From Aquidulcibacter paucihalophilus (GTDB taxonomy: Bacteria > Pseudomonadota > Alphaproteobacteria > Caulobacterales > Aquidulcibacteraceae), in NCBI RefSeq assembly GCF_002105465.1, contig NZ_NCSQ01000165.1, forward strand, positions 62,001-126,000: a stretch of 64,000 nt of DNA, given 5' to 3'. Made by a program: the position numbers and the translations under genes. Under the pieces are notes generated by a model. That model worked only from the letters and a program-made list of their open reading frames with translations, was not told where the DNA came from and made no database searches. Each line of letters opens with the position of its first letter. Positions within the stretch are counted from its first letter, which is position 1. Shown here piece by piece: positions 35,356 to 44,684 of this stretch.

Positions 35356-36485
35356 GCTTCATCTTCTCGCGCCACGCAACTGATGGCTTAGCACGCACTG
35401 GCGTGTTGGAGACGCCAAGGGGCCAGATTCGAACCCCTGCCTTTATGCCTGTTGGTACAGCTGCCACCGTGAAGGCGATGAGTGTGGATCAAGTAAAGTC
35501 TACCGGGGCCGACATTGTCTTGGGAAACACTTATCATTTGATGCTGCGCCCGGGGGGCGAGCGCTTGGCTCGCCTAGGTGGTCTGCATCACTTCATGGGG
35601 TGGGATAAACCGATCTTGACTGATTCGGGCGGCTTCCAAGTGTGGTCCTTGGCGGGCTTACGCAAGATGAGTGAGGCGGGGGTTGATTTCCGCAGCCATA
35701 TTGATGGGTCAAAGCATATGCTGACGCCGGAGCGCTCTATCGAATTGCAAGCTGATTTGATCGGTTCTGACATTATCATGCAATTGGATGAGTGCACGAC
35801 CTTCGGTTCCTCGCATGAAGAGGCTTTGGTCTCCCTCGAGCTATCCGCCCGCTGGGGTGAGAGATCTAAACAAGCTTTTGGTGGAACCCGGCCGAACCAA
35901 GCTCTGTTTGGCATTGTGCAAGGGTCAGTCTTTCCAGATCTTCGTGCCCGCTCGGCTGCAGCCCTCAAGTCGATTGGCTTTGATGGGTATGCGATTGGTG
36001 GATTGGCTGTCGGCGAGGGACACGAGTTGATGTGCCAAACACTTGATGTGACGGTACCAGAACTGCCGGAAGAAAAGCCGCGCTATTTGATGGGAGTTGG
36101 AAAACCAATTGACCTTCTGGAGGCGGTTGCGCGCGGGGTCGATATGTTTGATTGCGTTCTGCCAACTCGAGCTGGCCGGCATGGCCAAGCGTGGACGTGG
36201 GACGGACCGATCAATATCAAGAATGCCCGATTTGCTGAAGACAAAGATCCTATCGATCCGACGAGCTCTTGTCCGGCCAGTAGCCAATGGTCAAAAGCTT
36301 ATTTGCATCATTTGTTCAAAGCCGAAGAGATTTTGGGGCAAACCTTGTTGTCGTGGCACAATGTGGGGTTCTACCAAGATTTAATGGCCTATCTGCGGGC
36401 GGCCATCGCGGCAGGTGAATTCAAAACCGCCCGCGCGGCTTTGCGCGAACGTTGGGGTTTTGGAATGGCCGAGGCAACGGTTTAG
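35352..36485 (+). CDS. tgt: tRNA-guanine transglycosylase with reduced zinc ligands
   Basis: Enzyme of 377 residues that exchanges guanine-34 for preQ1 in tRNAs with GUN anticodons. The catalytic region [12 protein letters not shown] and the second active-site strand [16 protein letters not shown] are intact, and Lys/Asp catalytic surroundings look normal. The zinc site does not: the usual C-x-C-x2-C before the SRAYLHHL segment reads Ser305, Cys307, Ser310, with His336 kept. The protein may lack zinc or bind it differently. Start ATG 35352 overlaps the queA stop (ATGA). Confidence 0.94.
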   Translation: MSFIFSRHATDGLARTGVLETPRGQIRTPAFMPVGTAATVKAMSVDQVKSTGADIVLGNTYHLMLRPGGERLARLGGLHHFMGWDKPILTDSGGFQVWSLAGLRKMSEAGVDFRSHIDGSKHMLTPERSIELQADLIGSDIIMQLDECTTFGSSHEEALVSLELSARWGERSKQAFGGTRPNQALFGIVQGSVFPDLRARSAAALKSIGFDGYAIGGLAVGEGHELMCQTLDVTVPELPEEKPRYLMGVGKPIDLLEAVARGVDMFDCVLPTRAGRHGQAWTWDGPINIKNARFAEDKDPIDPTSSCPASSQWSKAYLHHLFKAEEILGQTLLSWHNVGFYQDLMAYLRAAIAAGEFKTARAALRERWGFGMAEATV

Positions 36486-36486
36486 T

Positions 36487-37080
36487 TTAGCATTTTTTGG
36501 AATCAGCAAGTCCACGCAGATAGCCACGCCGCACCATGCCACGCTGTTCAGCCTCGGCGTACAGGCGGTCGGCCTTCGTCGCTCCTGTCAGCATTCGCAC
36601 CAAACTCCGCTGCGGTACAAGCATAGACCCAACGCCACGAACGGCCTCTGTTGCTTCTTCTCTGGCAATGTTTCCGCCTCGAGCTGTTATCGGACGGTCA
36701 TCGTGGCCGTCAGGGGCTTCGACATCGCCCTGAAGCGCAGCGTCCAATTGCTGGATCTCATATTGAATCCACTCACAGCTTTGCCCGGATGGCGGAGCAT
36801 AGGGGTCACCGATTCGAGCCAGAGCCGGTGGAATTCTCCGCTTAACCATACCAATGTCGCGCAAAGGCTGAACCGCAGCGTCGGTTGCCGCTGCTCGAAT
36901 TGCCTCGCCATTGGCACCGTCACGATCGGTCGCCGTGGTAGAGGAGGCCGGTGTCTTTCCGCCACGCGAACTGGCACACCCTGTGGCGATGTTCGCACTG
37001 ATGGCGACCAGCACCAAAGACAACATTACGCCGCTACGATGTTTAGTCTGACAAATATTTGAGCGGTGACCCTTGAACAT
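36487..37080 (-). CDS. Putative lipoprotein or secreted protein, unknown
   Basis: Unrecognised protein, 197 residues from the ATG at 37080. A hydrophobic segment (MLSLVLVAISANIATGCASS) ends in a lipobox-like TG-Cys, followed by a Ser/Thr/Asp-rich linker, then a helical C-terminal half (AALQGDVEAPDGHDDRP...ATKADRLYAEAEQRGMVRRGYL). An alternative start is ATG 37026, immediately at the hydrophobic segment, which would avoid overlap with the small ORF upstream. No ribosome site is clear for either. Convergent with tgt, one base apart. No function can be named. Confidence 0.55.
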   Translation of the reverse strand: MFKGHRSNICQTKHRSGVMLSLVLVAISANIATGCASSRGGKTPASSTTATDRDGANGEAIRAAATDAAVQPLRDIGMVKRRIPPALARIGDPYAPPSGQSCEWIQYEIQQLDAALQGDVEAPDGHDDRPITARGGNIAREEATEAVRGVGSMLVPQRSLVRMLTGATKADRLYAEAEQRGMVRRGYLRGLADSKKC

Positions 37081-37309
37081 GATATTTGTACAACTTCCGT
37101 GCAACTTGTTCCAAATCGTCCCCAGCACAGACTTGCCTTGCCGTGACAGGTTTGGTCAAGCCAAACTTGCACGCTACGTCCATTTTGTTGAGCTGACTTA
37201 AGGTCGCCCCGTGCAGGTTTGGGCTCAACAAAGCGATTTGAATGCAAAAGAAACAGAAAAACAGTGCAGGGATAGGCTCGATTCGTTGACGAACTTCACC
37301 TCGAGGCAT
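37043..37309 (-). CDS. Possible small secreted protein, 88 residues
   Basis: An open frame with a signal-like N-terminus (PIPALFFCFFCIQIALLSPNLHGA) and a short mature part containing two cysteines. It lies just upstream of the putative lipoprotein on the same strand, in the 254-base stretch before tRNA-Lys. I see no ribosome site before its ATG and no recognisable family. It may be a real gene or chance hydrophobic coding; if the lipoprotein starts at 37026, the two are tandem with 16 bases between. Confidence 0.3.
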   Translation of the reverse strand: MPRGEVRQRIEPIPALFFCFFCIQIALLSPNLHGATLSQLNKMDVACKFGLTKPVTARQVCAGDDLEQVARKLYKYHVQGSPLKYLSD

Positions 37310-37382
37310 TGACTGGACGCGGGCCTGTGCTTATCAGCGCCGCTCACACCCGGACCGCGGATTCGCGATGCCCAATTTTTGG

Positions 37383-37458
37383 GAGCCTGTAGCTCAGCCG
37401 GTAGAGCAACTGACTTTTAATCAGTAGGTCCCGGGTTCGAACCCCGGCGGGCTCACCA
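37383..37458 (+). tRNA. tRNA-Lys (TTT anticodon)
   Basis: A 76-base cloverleaf with encoded CCA. The acceptor stem pairs GAGCCTG with CGGGCTC (one G-U pair), the D-arm contains GCTCAGCCGGTAGAGC, and the anticodon stem ACTGA/TCAGT closes the loop CTTTTAA with anticodon TTT at 37416-37418. The T-arm is CCGGGTTCGAACCCCGG. Confidence 0.96.
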
Positions 37459-37498
37459 TCTTCTAATCGTGTGTCGTTCTGCTCAGTTAAACGTGAAA

Positions 37499-37520
37499 TT
37501 CCGCCTATATTTCGGCGGAA
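37499..37520 (+). terminator. Hairpin after tRNA-Lys (weak terminator)
   Basis: Stem TTCCGCC/GGCGGAA around an 8-base loop lies 41 bases past the tRNA. Only scattered T residues follow, so termination would be inefficient. Confidence 0.35.
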
Positions 37521-37618
37521 CTAAATGGTTGTTTGTACGTATGAGGCGCGATTGCAACACTGTTGCAGTTAACACGCAAAATTGCGGTTTCGAACATGAC
37601 TAACCCTTAAGCAAGTGG

Positions 37619-37646
37619 TTGACCTCTCAATTTCATCGTTTATTAG
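37619..37646 (+). promoter_or_regulatory. Predicted sigma-70 promoter for the OmpA-family gene
   Basis: TTGACC (37619-37624) and TATTAG (37641-37646) with a 16-base spacer lie about 50 bases before the ATG. No other gene lies between, so this is the likely start of the transcript. Confidence 0.45.
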
Positions 37647-37697
37647 GTTTGTGGAGCGCCCAACCGGGCGTTATCGATTTATGAGGGAAATAGACCC

Positions 37698-38927
37698 ATG
37701 AAGAGAATTTGGCTTTGCGCCACTGCGGTCCTCGCATTGGCAGCCGCGCCAGGTATCGTATCCGCCGATGGCTGGTATGGTAGCGCAGGCACTGGCTACA
37801 GCATTGGTGGCAGCGTAGATATTGATGCTCCTGTCAACCCATCGGGCGTCGGTCAGTCGCCTTACATCATTGGCAAGGGTGCCAAGGGCGATGGCGGCTG
37901 GGGCGGAAACATTGCATTAGGCTATGGTTTCGAGAACGGTTTCCGCGTTGAAGCACAATTGGCCAAGGGCAATGCTGGCTTCAAAGACAGCGGCGTCTCT
38001 TCTACGGTTGGTAACATTGGCGTTTGGACCGCAATGGTCAACGGCATTTATGACTTTAACCGTGACGGTAACATCAACCCATTCGTTGGTGCTGGCGTCG
38101 GCTTAGCACGCGTCGATTTGCTGGCTGGATCGTTCGACAAGGCAAACGCTTCAAGCCCATTGTTGGCTTTGAGCCGCGCTTCTGCCGTTTCGATCAACGA
38201 CAGCGACACGGGCTTTGCTTGGCAATTGGTGGCTGGTCTTGGTTTGAAGTTGTCTGAGCGTTTGAACGCTGACATCACCTATACCTATGTCAACGTTGCT
38301 GACTTGTCGTTTGCAGGTACTGGCCGCGTTCGTTCGAATTCGTTCGGCGGTTCGACCACGACCCCGCTGACATTGGGTGCTGGTTCGGGTACCAGCGGTT
38401 TGCCAGGCATTGGTGGCCTTGGCTTGGGTCTGCGTTATTCCTTCGCAGCTCCACCACCACCACCACCACCACCGGCTCCGCCGCCACCACCGCCACCACC
38501 ACCTCCGCCACCACCACCACCTCCGCCACCACCACCTCCACCGCCACCACCACCGCCACCACCGCCACCACCACCTGTGTGTGACGGCCGCTCGCTTGTG
38601 GTGTATTTCGAGCACAATAAGTCGTTCCTGACTGCGGAAGCGACCAGCGTGCTGGATAATGCGGTGCAAGAGTTGTCGGCTCAAAGCTGCAACTATCGGA
38701 CAGCATTGATCCAAGGTCACGCTGACTTGTCCGGTAAGCCACAATACAACATTGAGCTGTCTCAAAAGCGTGTTGTTGCTGTCCGTGAAGCTTTGGTCGC
38801 CCGTGGCGTCCCAGGCGATTTGATGACTGGCGAAGCGTTTGGTGAATCCAAGCCTGCAAAGCCAACTGCAGATGGCGTCAAGGAACCCTTGAACCGTCGT
38901 GCAGAAGTGACCTTCACCTTCCAGTGA
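37698..38927 (+). CDS. OmpA-family outer-membrane protein with long polyproline linker
   Basis: Outer-membrane/peptidoglycan-linking protein of 409 residues. A signal peptide is cut after residue 23 (IVSA-DG), and an 8-stranded barrel covers about 24-250. Residues 252-293 form a run of 8 Pro, one Ala and 33 Pro. The OmpA peptidoglycan-binding domain spans about 296-409 (SLVVYFEHNKSFLT; LIQGHADLSG; NIELSQKRVVAVREALV). The linker uses CCA, CCG and CCT codons only, with no CCC. The barrel has OmpW/surface-antigen-like features (GYGFENGFRVEAQL). A strong terminator follows. It is probably an abundant envelope protein. Confidence 0.93.
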   Translation: MKRIWLCATAVLALAAAPGIVSADGWYGSAGTGYSIGGSVDIDAPVNPSGVGQSPYIIGKGAKGDGGWGGNIALGYGFENGFRVEAQLAKGNAGFKDSGVSSTVGNIGVWTAMVNGIYDFNRDGNINPFVGAGVGLARVDLLAGSFDKANASSPLLALSRASAVSINDSDTGFAWQLVAGLGLKLSERLNADITYTYVNVADLSFAGTGRVRSNSFGGSTTTPLTLGAGSGTSGLPGIGGLGLGLRYSFAAPPPPPPPPAPPPPPPPPPPPPPPPPPPPPPPPPPPPPPPPPPVCDGRSLVVYFEHNKSFLTAEATSVLDNAVQELSAQSCNYRTALIQGHADLSGKPQYNIELSQKRVVAVREALVARGVPGDLMTGEAFGESKPAKPTADGVKEPLNRRAEVTFTFQ

Positions 38928-38949
38928 TCTTGTCACAAGCTAATCAGAA

Positions 38950-38977
38950 GGCCCGGCGGTTTCGCCGGGCCTTTTTT
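38950..38977 (+). terminator. Rho-independent terminator after the OmpA-family gene
   Basis: Stem GGCCCGGCG/CGCCGGGCC with a 4-base loop, followed by six T residues, 22 bases after the stop codon. Confidence 0.95.
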
Positions 38978-39056
38978 GTTTGACCAAAACGATTGCCGAG
39001 GGGACGTACTCTCCGCGAGCTAGCCGCCTCTGCACCCGTGCTAGGGTGTCATCGAA

Positions 39057-39932
39057 TCAGTGAGTTAAAGTTAGGCGGGTTTTGTTTGCATAGGTTTGGT
39101 CCCCGACTTGAATTAGCCGATCTCGTGCCAGTGTCTGACCGGGTGGGTAATCGGGGGCTATTTCTAATGCTTTATACAAAGGCGCAAAATCTTGCGAAGT
39201 TGCTTCAAACAAGTCGTTGAAGTCTTGAATTTCGAAATAGGTTTCTTGGAAATCATCAATACGATAGCGTGTCTGCATGACACGCATCAGATCAAAACCG
39301 ATCCGATTTGGCGAACGGGATTCTAAGCAGAAGCAACTCTCGGCCGGCGACGACAATATGCCCGCGCCATAAATTCGCGGACCATTTGCTGACGCGATCA
39401 AACCAAATTCGACCGTATACCAATAGAGCCGCGCTAGCGCGTCGAGGCTGTTCAGGTTTTGGGCGCGCAGTCCGCCTTGGCCATAGGCTTGCATATAGTC
39501 AGCAAAGACGCGGTTGGTCAGCATGGGGACGTGACCAAAGATATCGTGGAACACGTCCGGGGCTTCGATATAATCGAATTCGGCTTCAGAGCGGATGAAG
39601 TTGCCCGCTGGAAACCGGCGGTTCGCCAAGTGTTCAAAGAAGACGATATCCGGGATAAGCCCTGGAACCGCGACGATGGTCCAACCAGATATAGCCTCAA
39701 GTTGCCGGTTTAGCGTTTTAAATTCGGGAATGCCCTCGCCGTGAAGGTCAAGCACAGATAAGCCTTCTAAAAAAGCTTCACAGGCGCGCCCGGGCAGGAT
39801 CTCCATCTGCCGCTCATGCAGCCGAGTCCAACGCTGGTGCTCTTCCTCACGATAGGCCGCCCAATTCTGATCAATCGTCCAATCAGCAGCGGCATGTGGG
39901 GGTGGGATGCTGTCCCTATCTTTTGTATTCAC
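39057..39932 (-). CDS. phhA: Phenylalanine 4-monooxygenase
   Basis: Tetrahydropterin- and iron-dependent enzyme of 291 residues that hydroxylates phenylalanine to tyrosine. The iron ligands are His129, His134 (DVFHDIFGHVPML) and Glu175 (YWYTVEFGLI), with spacing equal to the Chromobacterium enzyme. It lacks the N-terminal regulatory ACT domain, as bacterial forms do. It lies 32 bases downstream of hspQ on the same strand and is probably co-transcribed with it. Confidence 0.95.
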   Translation of the reverse strand: MNTKDRDSIPPPHAAADWTIDQNWAAYREEEHQRWTRLHERQMEILPGRACEAFLEGLSVLDLHGEGIPEFKTLNRQLEAISGWTIVAVPGLIPDIVFFEHLANRRFPAGNFIRSEAEFDYIEAPDVFHDIFGHVPMLTNRVFADYMQAYGQGGLRAQNLNSLDALARLYWYTVEFGLIASANGPRIYGAGILSSPAESCFCLESRSPNRIGFDLMRVMQTRYRIDDFQETYFEIQDFNDLFEATSQDFAPLYKALEIAPDYPPGQTLARDRLIQVGDQTYANKTRLTLTH

Positions 39933-39964
39933 AACCGACCCCCTTTCTCCAATCAGCCTTCGCT

Positions 39965-40297
39965 CTAATTGAGCTTCAAGTCTGGCTTTCGAATGTAGGA
40001 CTTGCCGTCAAAATCGGCAAAAAGCTCTGGTACCGTTGGATGCTCGACCGGTTCACCCGATGTGTCTGGCAACAGATTTTGTTCAGAGACATAGGCGACA
40101 TAATGGGTTTCGTCATTCTCCGCTAGGAGATGATAGAAAGGCTGGTCCTTACGGGGACGCAGATTCTCTGGGATCGCTTGCCACCATTCTTCCGTGTTAG
40201 CAAACTCGGGATCGACATCATAAATAACGCCCCGGAATGGAAAGAGGCGGTGGCGCACGATCTCTCCGATCCGAAACTTGGCTGTTTGATTCAACAT
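39965..40297 (-). CDS. hspQ: Heat shock protein HspQ
   Basis: Small HspQ/YccV-family protein of 110 residues. Family blocks are AKFRIGEIVRHRLFPFRGVIYDVDPEF and DQPFYHLLAENDETHYVAYVSEQNLLPD. Known HspQ modulates Lon protease specificity; that role is transferred from the family. ATG 40297 follows AGGAG at 10-base spacing, so the longer frame from 40324 is rejected. Divergent from the ppx gene. Confidence 0.9.
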   Translation of the reverse strand: MLNQTAKFRIGEIVRHRLFPFRGVIYDVDPEFANTEEWWQAIPENLRPRKDQPFYHLLAENDETHYVAYVSEQNLLPDTSGEPVEHPTVPELFADFDGKSYIRKPDLKLN

Positions 40298-40451
40298 GCG
40301 AGGGCTCTCCTTTCCTGAGCCCAAGAGTTATGCACGATTGTTACGACGTGCAAGCACCCCGGACGATACATGCGCAGAGATTGCCCTTCGCCAATAGGAT
40401 GTTACGATAGGTGCAACGAAGCGCTGAATATTGGCGCAACAGAGGTTTGAC

Positions 40452-41516
40452 ATGGCCGGCGGCCTTTCAACGCTTGCGACGGGACTGGTAAGAAGCCCGC
40501 CACAGAGCGTCCACGCGTCGCACGATCCTGCGCAGTGCTTTGCTGCTTTGGATCTTGGGACCAATAATTGTCGACTGCTGGTCGCACAGCGTGCGCCGGG
40601 CGGATTTCGTGTGGTTGATTCCTTTTCGCGAATTGTGCGGCTGGGCGAAGGCCTCTCGGCGACGGGACTTCTATCTGACAGGGCGATGCAGCGAACCTTT
40701 GCAGCCATCCAAGCCTGTTCAGAAAAGATCGCGCGTCACAAGCCTACTCGGGTCCGCTGCGTCGCCACCCAGGCCTGTCGCGCGGCCCGTAACGGACCAT
40801 CCTTTTTGAAGGAAATTACCCGAAAGACGGGGGTTCGTTTTGAGGTGATTAGTCCAAATGAGGAGGCCCGCCTTGCAGTTATTGGCTGCGCCGATTTGTT
40901 CGATCCTACGGGCGTTGGTGCCTTGGTTGTCGATATTGGCGGGGGCTCAACAGAATTATCCTGGGCCATTAACCGAGGACCTGACCGTCGACCTAAACTT
41001 GAGCATTGGTTTTCAGCCCCGATTGGCGTTGTAACCTTAGCCGACCAGTTTCCAGAACATGGCGATACCGTCAGTTGGTATGCGACCATGAAGCAATGTG
41101 CGTCCGATCATGTGGCTGGCTTTTCAGCCCCCGATGAAGTTCGCGACCATTTAATGTCGGGCAAGGCCCATATCGTCGGAACATCTGGTGCTGTTACAAG
41201 TCTAGCTGGCGTGCACCTTGGATTGGCGCGTTATTCTCGAAGACTCGTCGACGGGCTTTGGATCACAGAACAGGATACGCGGGCTGCGATCGCGAACCTG
41301 ACAGCACGAGACAAAGCCGGACGGGCGGCAGAACCCTGTATTGGACCAGATCGGGCTGATCTTGTTCTTGCGGGGGCAGCTATTTTGGAAGCTATTTTGG
41401 ATCGCTGGCCCAGTCTTCGCCTTCGTGTTGCCGATCGTGGCCTGCGTGAGGGGCTAATCCTAACTATGTTAGAACCACCGCGCCGCCGGCGCAGGCGCAG
41501 GCGGGCCAAATCATGA
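40452..41516 (+). CDS. ppx: Ppx/GppA-family phosphatase (exopolyphosphatase-like)
   Basis: Predicted polyphosphate or pppGpp phosphatase of 354 residues. It has an actin/hsp70-fold N-terminal motif AALDLGTNNCRLLVA and the second phosphate-binding loop LVVDIGGGSTELSW. Then comes the third segment IVGTSGAVTSLAGVHLGL. The C-terminus is a basic Arg tail (RRRRRRRRAKS). It lacks the HD-type C-terminal domain of longer Ppx. ATG 40452 is preferred because GAGG lies 6 bases before it. The rlmE gene starts within its last codons, a 4-base overlap, an arrangement common in alphaproteobacteria. Confidence 0.88.
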   Translation: MAGGLSTLATGLVRSPPQSVHASHDPAQCFAALDLGTNNCRLLVAQRAPGGFRVVDSFSRIVRLGEGLSATGLLSDRAMQRTFAAIQACSEKIARHKPTRVRCVATQACRAARNGPSFLKEITRKTGVRFEVISPNEEARLAVIGCADLFDPTGVGALVVDIGGGSTELSWAINRGPDRRPKLEHWFSAPIGVVTLADQFPEHGDTVSWYATMKQCASDHVAGFSAPDEVRDHLMSGKAHIVGTSGAVTSLAGVHLGLARYSRRLVDGLWITEQDTRAAIANLTARDKAGRAAEPCIGPDRADLVLAGAAILEAILDRWPSLRLRVADRGLREGLILTMLEPPRRRRRRRRAKS

Positions 41517-42259
41517 GTGATGAGAAAGACAAGGGGAAATGGGCGAAGAAGGGGCCACCACCTGCGCTGCCAGAGCGCCGGCGGCGGGTTGTGTTTGATG
41601 TCGGCCAAACCGACACCCGCGCAACACCCACGCGTGTAAAGACTGGAAAGAATCGTACGGCTCAATCGGCACGCTGGCTCGAGCGCCAGTTGAATGACCC
41701 TTATGTCCACAAGGCACGCGCCGACGGCTGGCGAGCACGCTCTGCCTATAAGCTCATTGAATTAGATGAGAAATTCAGACTTATTCCAAATCATGGTCGT
41801 ATTATCGACCTAGGCGCGGCGCCTGGCGGCTGGACGCAGGTCGTTGCTCGCCGCGGTGCCGCAGCGATTGTAGGGATTGACCTCTTGCCGATGGACCCGA
41901 TTGAGGGGGCGACAATTATTCAGGGTGATTTTTTGGCGGAGGGCATGGAAGATCAGCTGATCGCTTTGCTGGGGGGGCAACCCAATCTCGTGATGAGTGA
42001 TATGGCAGCCAACACGGTTGGCCACAAGCAGACTGACCATTTGCGTACGGCGGCTCTGTCTGAAGCCGCTGCGCATTTTGCGATGCGCGTTTTGGCACCT
42101 GGTGGCGCATTTGTAACCAAAATGTTCCAAGGTGGAACCGAGACTGAAATCCTCACACGGTTGAAGCAATCTTTCAAAGAGGTTCGCCATGCAAAACCAC
42201 CCTCCAGCCGTGCTGAAAGTGTGGAATTGTTTATGGTTGCGACCGGTTTCAAAGGGTAG
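41513..42259 (+). CDS. rlmE: 23S rRNA (uridine-2'-O-)-methyltransferase RlmE
   Basis: FtsJ/RrmJ-family enzyme of 248 residues that methylates U2552 of 23S rRNA in the assembled large subunit. The catalytic K-D-K-E set is visible: Lys in RSAYKLIELDEKF, the SAM motif IIDLGAAPGGWTQV, Asp in MSDMAANTVG, Lys in FVTKMFQGGTE, and a final Glu in RAESVELFMVA. A long basic N-terminal extension of about 60 residues precedes the domain. It is coupled to ppx by a 4-base overlap. Confidence 0.95.
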   Translation: MSDEKDKGKWAKKGPPPALPERRRRVVFDVGQTDTRATPTRVKTGKNRTAQSARWLERQLNDPYVHKARADGWRARSAYKLIELDEKFRLIPNHGRIIDLGAAPGGWTQVVARRGAAAIVGIDLLPMDPIEGATIIQGDFLAEGMEDQLIALLGGQPNLVMSDMAANTVGHKQTDHLRTAALSEAAAHFAMRVLAPGGAFVTKMFQGGTETEILTRLKQSFKEVRHAKPPSSRAESVELFMVATGFKG

Positions 42260-42381
42260 GCGCGACCGGATCGTGGGCACTCGCTCCGATTGGGCCTGCA
42301 ACAAATGGTCACAAATCCACTGATGCGCTTTTAAAAGAATAGATCCCGCGCCATAAGGCTGGAGACTAATGAGGAATAGCC

Positions 42382-44106
42382 ATGACCACTCGCATTTGGG
42401 ATAAATCAAGACTGCCAAGTCGCCACGTTACATTGGGGGCAGCCCGCGCGCCACACCGCTCCTATTATTACGCGATGGGGCTTGGCACACGTGAGATTGA
42501 AGCCCCATTTGTTGGCGTTGCCACGTGCTGGAATGAAAGTGCACCGTGCAACACCGCTTTGATGCGACAGGGCCATGCGGTGGCCGCTGGGGTGAAAGAA
42601 GCTGGCGCCACGCCGCGTGAATTCTGCACAATCACGGTCACCGACGGGATTGCGATGGGTCATGAAGGAATGCGCTCGTCACTTGTCTCGCGCGAAGTGA
42701 TTGCCGATTCTGTCGAACTTTCGATCCGGGGCCATTCTTATGATGCTTTGGTCGGGGTTGCAGGCTGCGATAAGAGCTTGCCCGGGATGATGATGGCCAT
42801 GCTGCGCCTCAATGTTCCAAGCGTTTTCCTCTATGGCGGTTCCATTCTCCCAGGCAAGCACAAAGGCAAAGACATCACGGTTCAAGAAGTGTTTGAGGCC
42901 GTTGGCGCACATGCAGCTGGCCGAATGGATTTTGAAGAATTGTGCGAAATTGAACGCCATGCGTGCCCAAGCGATGGTGCGTGTGGAGGCCAATTCACCG
43001 CCAATACAATGGCCTGTGTCGCCGAAGCAATCGGGCTTAGTCTGCCCTTATCTTCCTCGTTACCAGCGCCTTATCTAGACAGAGATGCTTATGGGGTTGC
43101 TTCTGGCCATGCGGTTGTGGATTTGATCGCGCGCAATCTGCGTCCGCGCGACATTTGCACCCGCCAAGCCTTTGTGAATGCGGCAATTGTGGTTGCTGCG
43201 ACGGGTGGTTCAACCAACGCAGCCTTGCACTTGCCCGCGATGGCGCATGAGGCCGGCATTGAGTTTACCCTGAAGGATGTCGCCGACGCCTTCATGTTGA
43301 CGCCATGGATTGCTGATCTCAAGCCGGGTGGCCAATATGTCGCCAAAGATATGGGTGAAGCCGGTGGTATGCCAATGCTTTTGCGCGCGCTGCTCGATGA
43401 AAATCTGATCGATGGCAATTGCCTGACCGTTACGGGCAAGACTTTGGGCGAAAACATCGAACAAGTGACTTGGAATCCCGACCAAAAGGTTATTCGCCCC
43501 GTCAAAGCCCCTTTGACCGAAAATGGCGGCGTTGTTGGTCTGTGGGGTTCGATGGCACCAGAAGGAGCCATGTTGAAGATTGCGGGTCTGGCCAATTTGA
43601 CCTTCCGCGGTCCTGCGCGCGTATTTGATGGCGAAGAGGCCTGCTTTGAGGCGGTGTCCAACGAAGCTTTTGAGGCGGGTGAGGTCTTAGTCATTCGTTA
43701 TGAAGGTCCCCGCGGCGGGCCTGGTATGCGCGAAATGTTATCCACGACTGCGGCACTTTATGGCCTTGGCCGTGGCGGCGATGTGGCCCTTATCACCGAT
43801 GGTCGTTTCTCTGGTGCGACGCGTGGCATGTGCATCGGCCATGTCGGACCTGAAGCGGCCGTAGGCGGCCCAATTGCGCTTGTTGAAAATGGCGACATCA
43901 TTGCTATTGATGCCCAGGCTGGAACCATTAATCTCGAGGTCTCTGAGGAGGTGCTGGCTGCGCGTCGTGCGGCGTGGAAGCCGCGCAAGACCAACTATAA
44001 TTCCGGTGCCATTGCCAAGTATGCAAAATTGGTTGGACCTGCCTATCTGGGTGCTGTCACCCACGAAGGGGCAGCCGCTGAGACCCATATGTACGCCGAC
44101 ATCTAA
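42382..44106 (+). CDS. ilvD: Dihydroxy-acid dehydratase
   Basis: Iron-sulphur enzyme of 574 residues in valine, isoleucine and pantothenate synthesis, converting dihydroxy acids to keto acids. Cluster cysteines lie in [26 protein letters not shown] and [19 protein letters not shown]. The C-terminal half has [23 protein letters not shown] and [20 protein letters not shown]. The ATG follows a GGAG-like site by spacing. It stands alone, convergent with rnhA by 4 bases. Confidence 0.96.
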   Translation: MTTRIWDKSRLPSRHVTLGAARAPHRSYYYAMGLGTREIEAPFVGVATCWNESAPCNTALMRQGHAVAAGVKEAGATPREFCTITVTDGIAMGHEGMRSSLVSREVIADSVELSIRGHSYDALVGVAGCDKSLPGMMMAMLRLNVPSVFLYGGSILPGKHKGKDITVQEVFEAVGAHAAGRMDFEELCEIERHACPSDGACGGQFTANTMACVAEAIGLSLPLSSSLPAPYLDRDAYGVASGHAVVDLIARNLRPRDICTRQAFVNAAIVVAATGGSTNAALHLPAMAHEAGIEFTLKDVADAFMLTPWIADLKPGGQYVAKDMGEAGGMPMLLRALLDENLIDGNCLTVTGKTLGENIEQVTWNPDQKVIRPVKAPLTENGGVVGLWGSMAPEGAMLKIAGLANLTFRGPARVFDGEEACFEAVSNEAFEAGEVLVIRYEGPRGGPGMREMLSTTAALYGLGRGGDVALITDGRFSGATRGMCIGHVGPEAAVGGPIALVENGDIIAIDAQAGTINLEVSEEVLAARRAAWKPRKTNYNSGAIAKYAKLVGPAYLGAVTHEGAAAETHMYADI

Positions 44107-44570
44107 GCCTTTGTAGAGCGGGCAAACTCTGTGCCTTGACGGGCCAAAGCATCTGCTCGCTCATTCATCGGATCACCCGCATGGCCTTTCACCCAGCGCC
44201 AGTCCACTTGATGCGTTTTGTTGGCCAGGTCGAGGCGTTGCCACAAATCAGCATTTAGGACTGGCTTTCCATCGGCTTTGCGCCACTGCCGCTTTTTCCA
44301 GCCATGGATCCAAGCCGTAATGCCTTGGCGCACATATTGGCTATCGGTATAAATAATCACAGGGCAGGGGCGTTTGAGGCTCTCCAGTGCCATAATGGCA
44401 GCCATAAGCTCCATCCGATTATTGGTGGTTAGCGCCTCGCCGCCATAAATCTCTTTTTCATTACCATTGAATTGCAGAATCGCACCCCAGCCGCCTGGGC
44501 CGGGATTACCCGAGCACGCACCGTCTGTATGAATGGTGACCGGTGTAGTTGTAGCCATAGTATCTATCAT
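44103..44570 (-). CDS. rnhA: Ribonuclease HI
   Basis: Endonuclease of 155 residues that cleaves the RNA strand of RNA-DNA hybrids. The metal-binding D-E-D-D set is complete: Asp in [15 protein letters not shown], Glu in NNRMELMA, Asp in [11 protein letters not shown] and Asp in [11 protein letters not shown]. Met5 (44558) is an alternative start with equally weak ribosome site. Overlaps the ilvD end by 4 bases. Confidence 0.96.
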   Translation of the reverse strand: MIDTMATTTPVTIHTDGACSGNPGPGGWGAILQFNGNEKEIYGGEALTTNNRMELMAAIMALESLKRPCPVIIYTDSQYVRQGITAWIHGWKKRQWRKADGKPVLNADLWQRLDLANKTHQVDWRWVKGHAGDPMNERADALARQGTEFARSTKA

Positions 44571-44640
44571 GATTACTCTGTATGGAGGTTTTCAGCGACT
44601 TCAAACCCCTTTGTCTGCTGTGTCGCATAAAGTCCTTGCT

Positions 44641-44668
44641 ATATCATATAAAGATATGTTTATATCTT
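44641..44668. promoter_or_regulatory. Nested palindromes upstream of the methionine operon (candidate ArsR-type operator)
   Basis: Interlocking dyads occupy the region before the ArsR-methyltransferase start. ATATC-N7-GATAT covers 44641-44657, ATATAAA-N6-TTTATAT covers 44646-44665, and AAGATAT-GTTT-ATATCTT covers 44651-44668. They end 16 bases before ATG 44685. AT-rich dyads of this kind are typical ArsR-family sites, so autoregulation and control of metF-metH is likely (inference). Confidence 0.6.
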
Positions 44669-44684
44669 CATGTTAGGATTGAGC

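Noticed and set aside
38451..38576. CCA-type tandem repeat considered as a CRISPR or intergenic repeat array
   Set aside because: It is a codon repeat inside an intact gene with no spacers.
38151..38936. Trp/Arg-rich and poly-Gly frames opposite the OmpA-family gene
   Set aside because: They arise only from the complement of the proline repeat and have no signal or domain.
44571..44684. SAM riboswitch before the methionine operon
   Set aside because: The space before the regulator is short and AT-rich with protein-type palindromes; no SAM-II-like or SAM-I-like stem pattern could be drawn.
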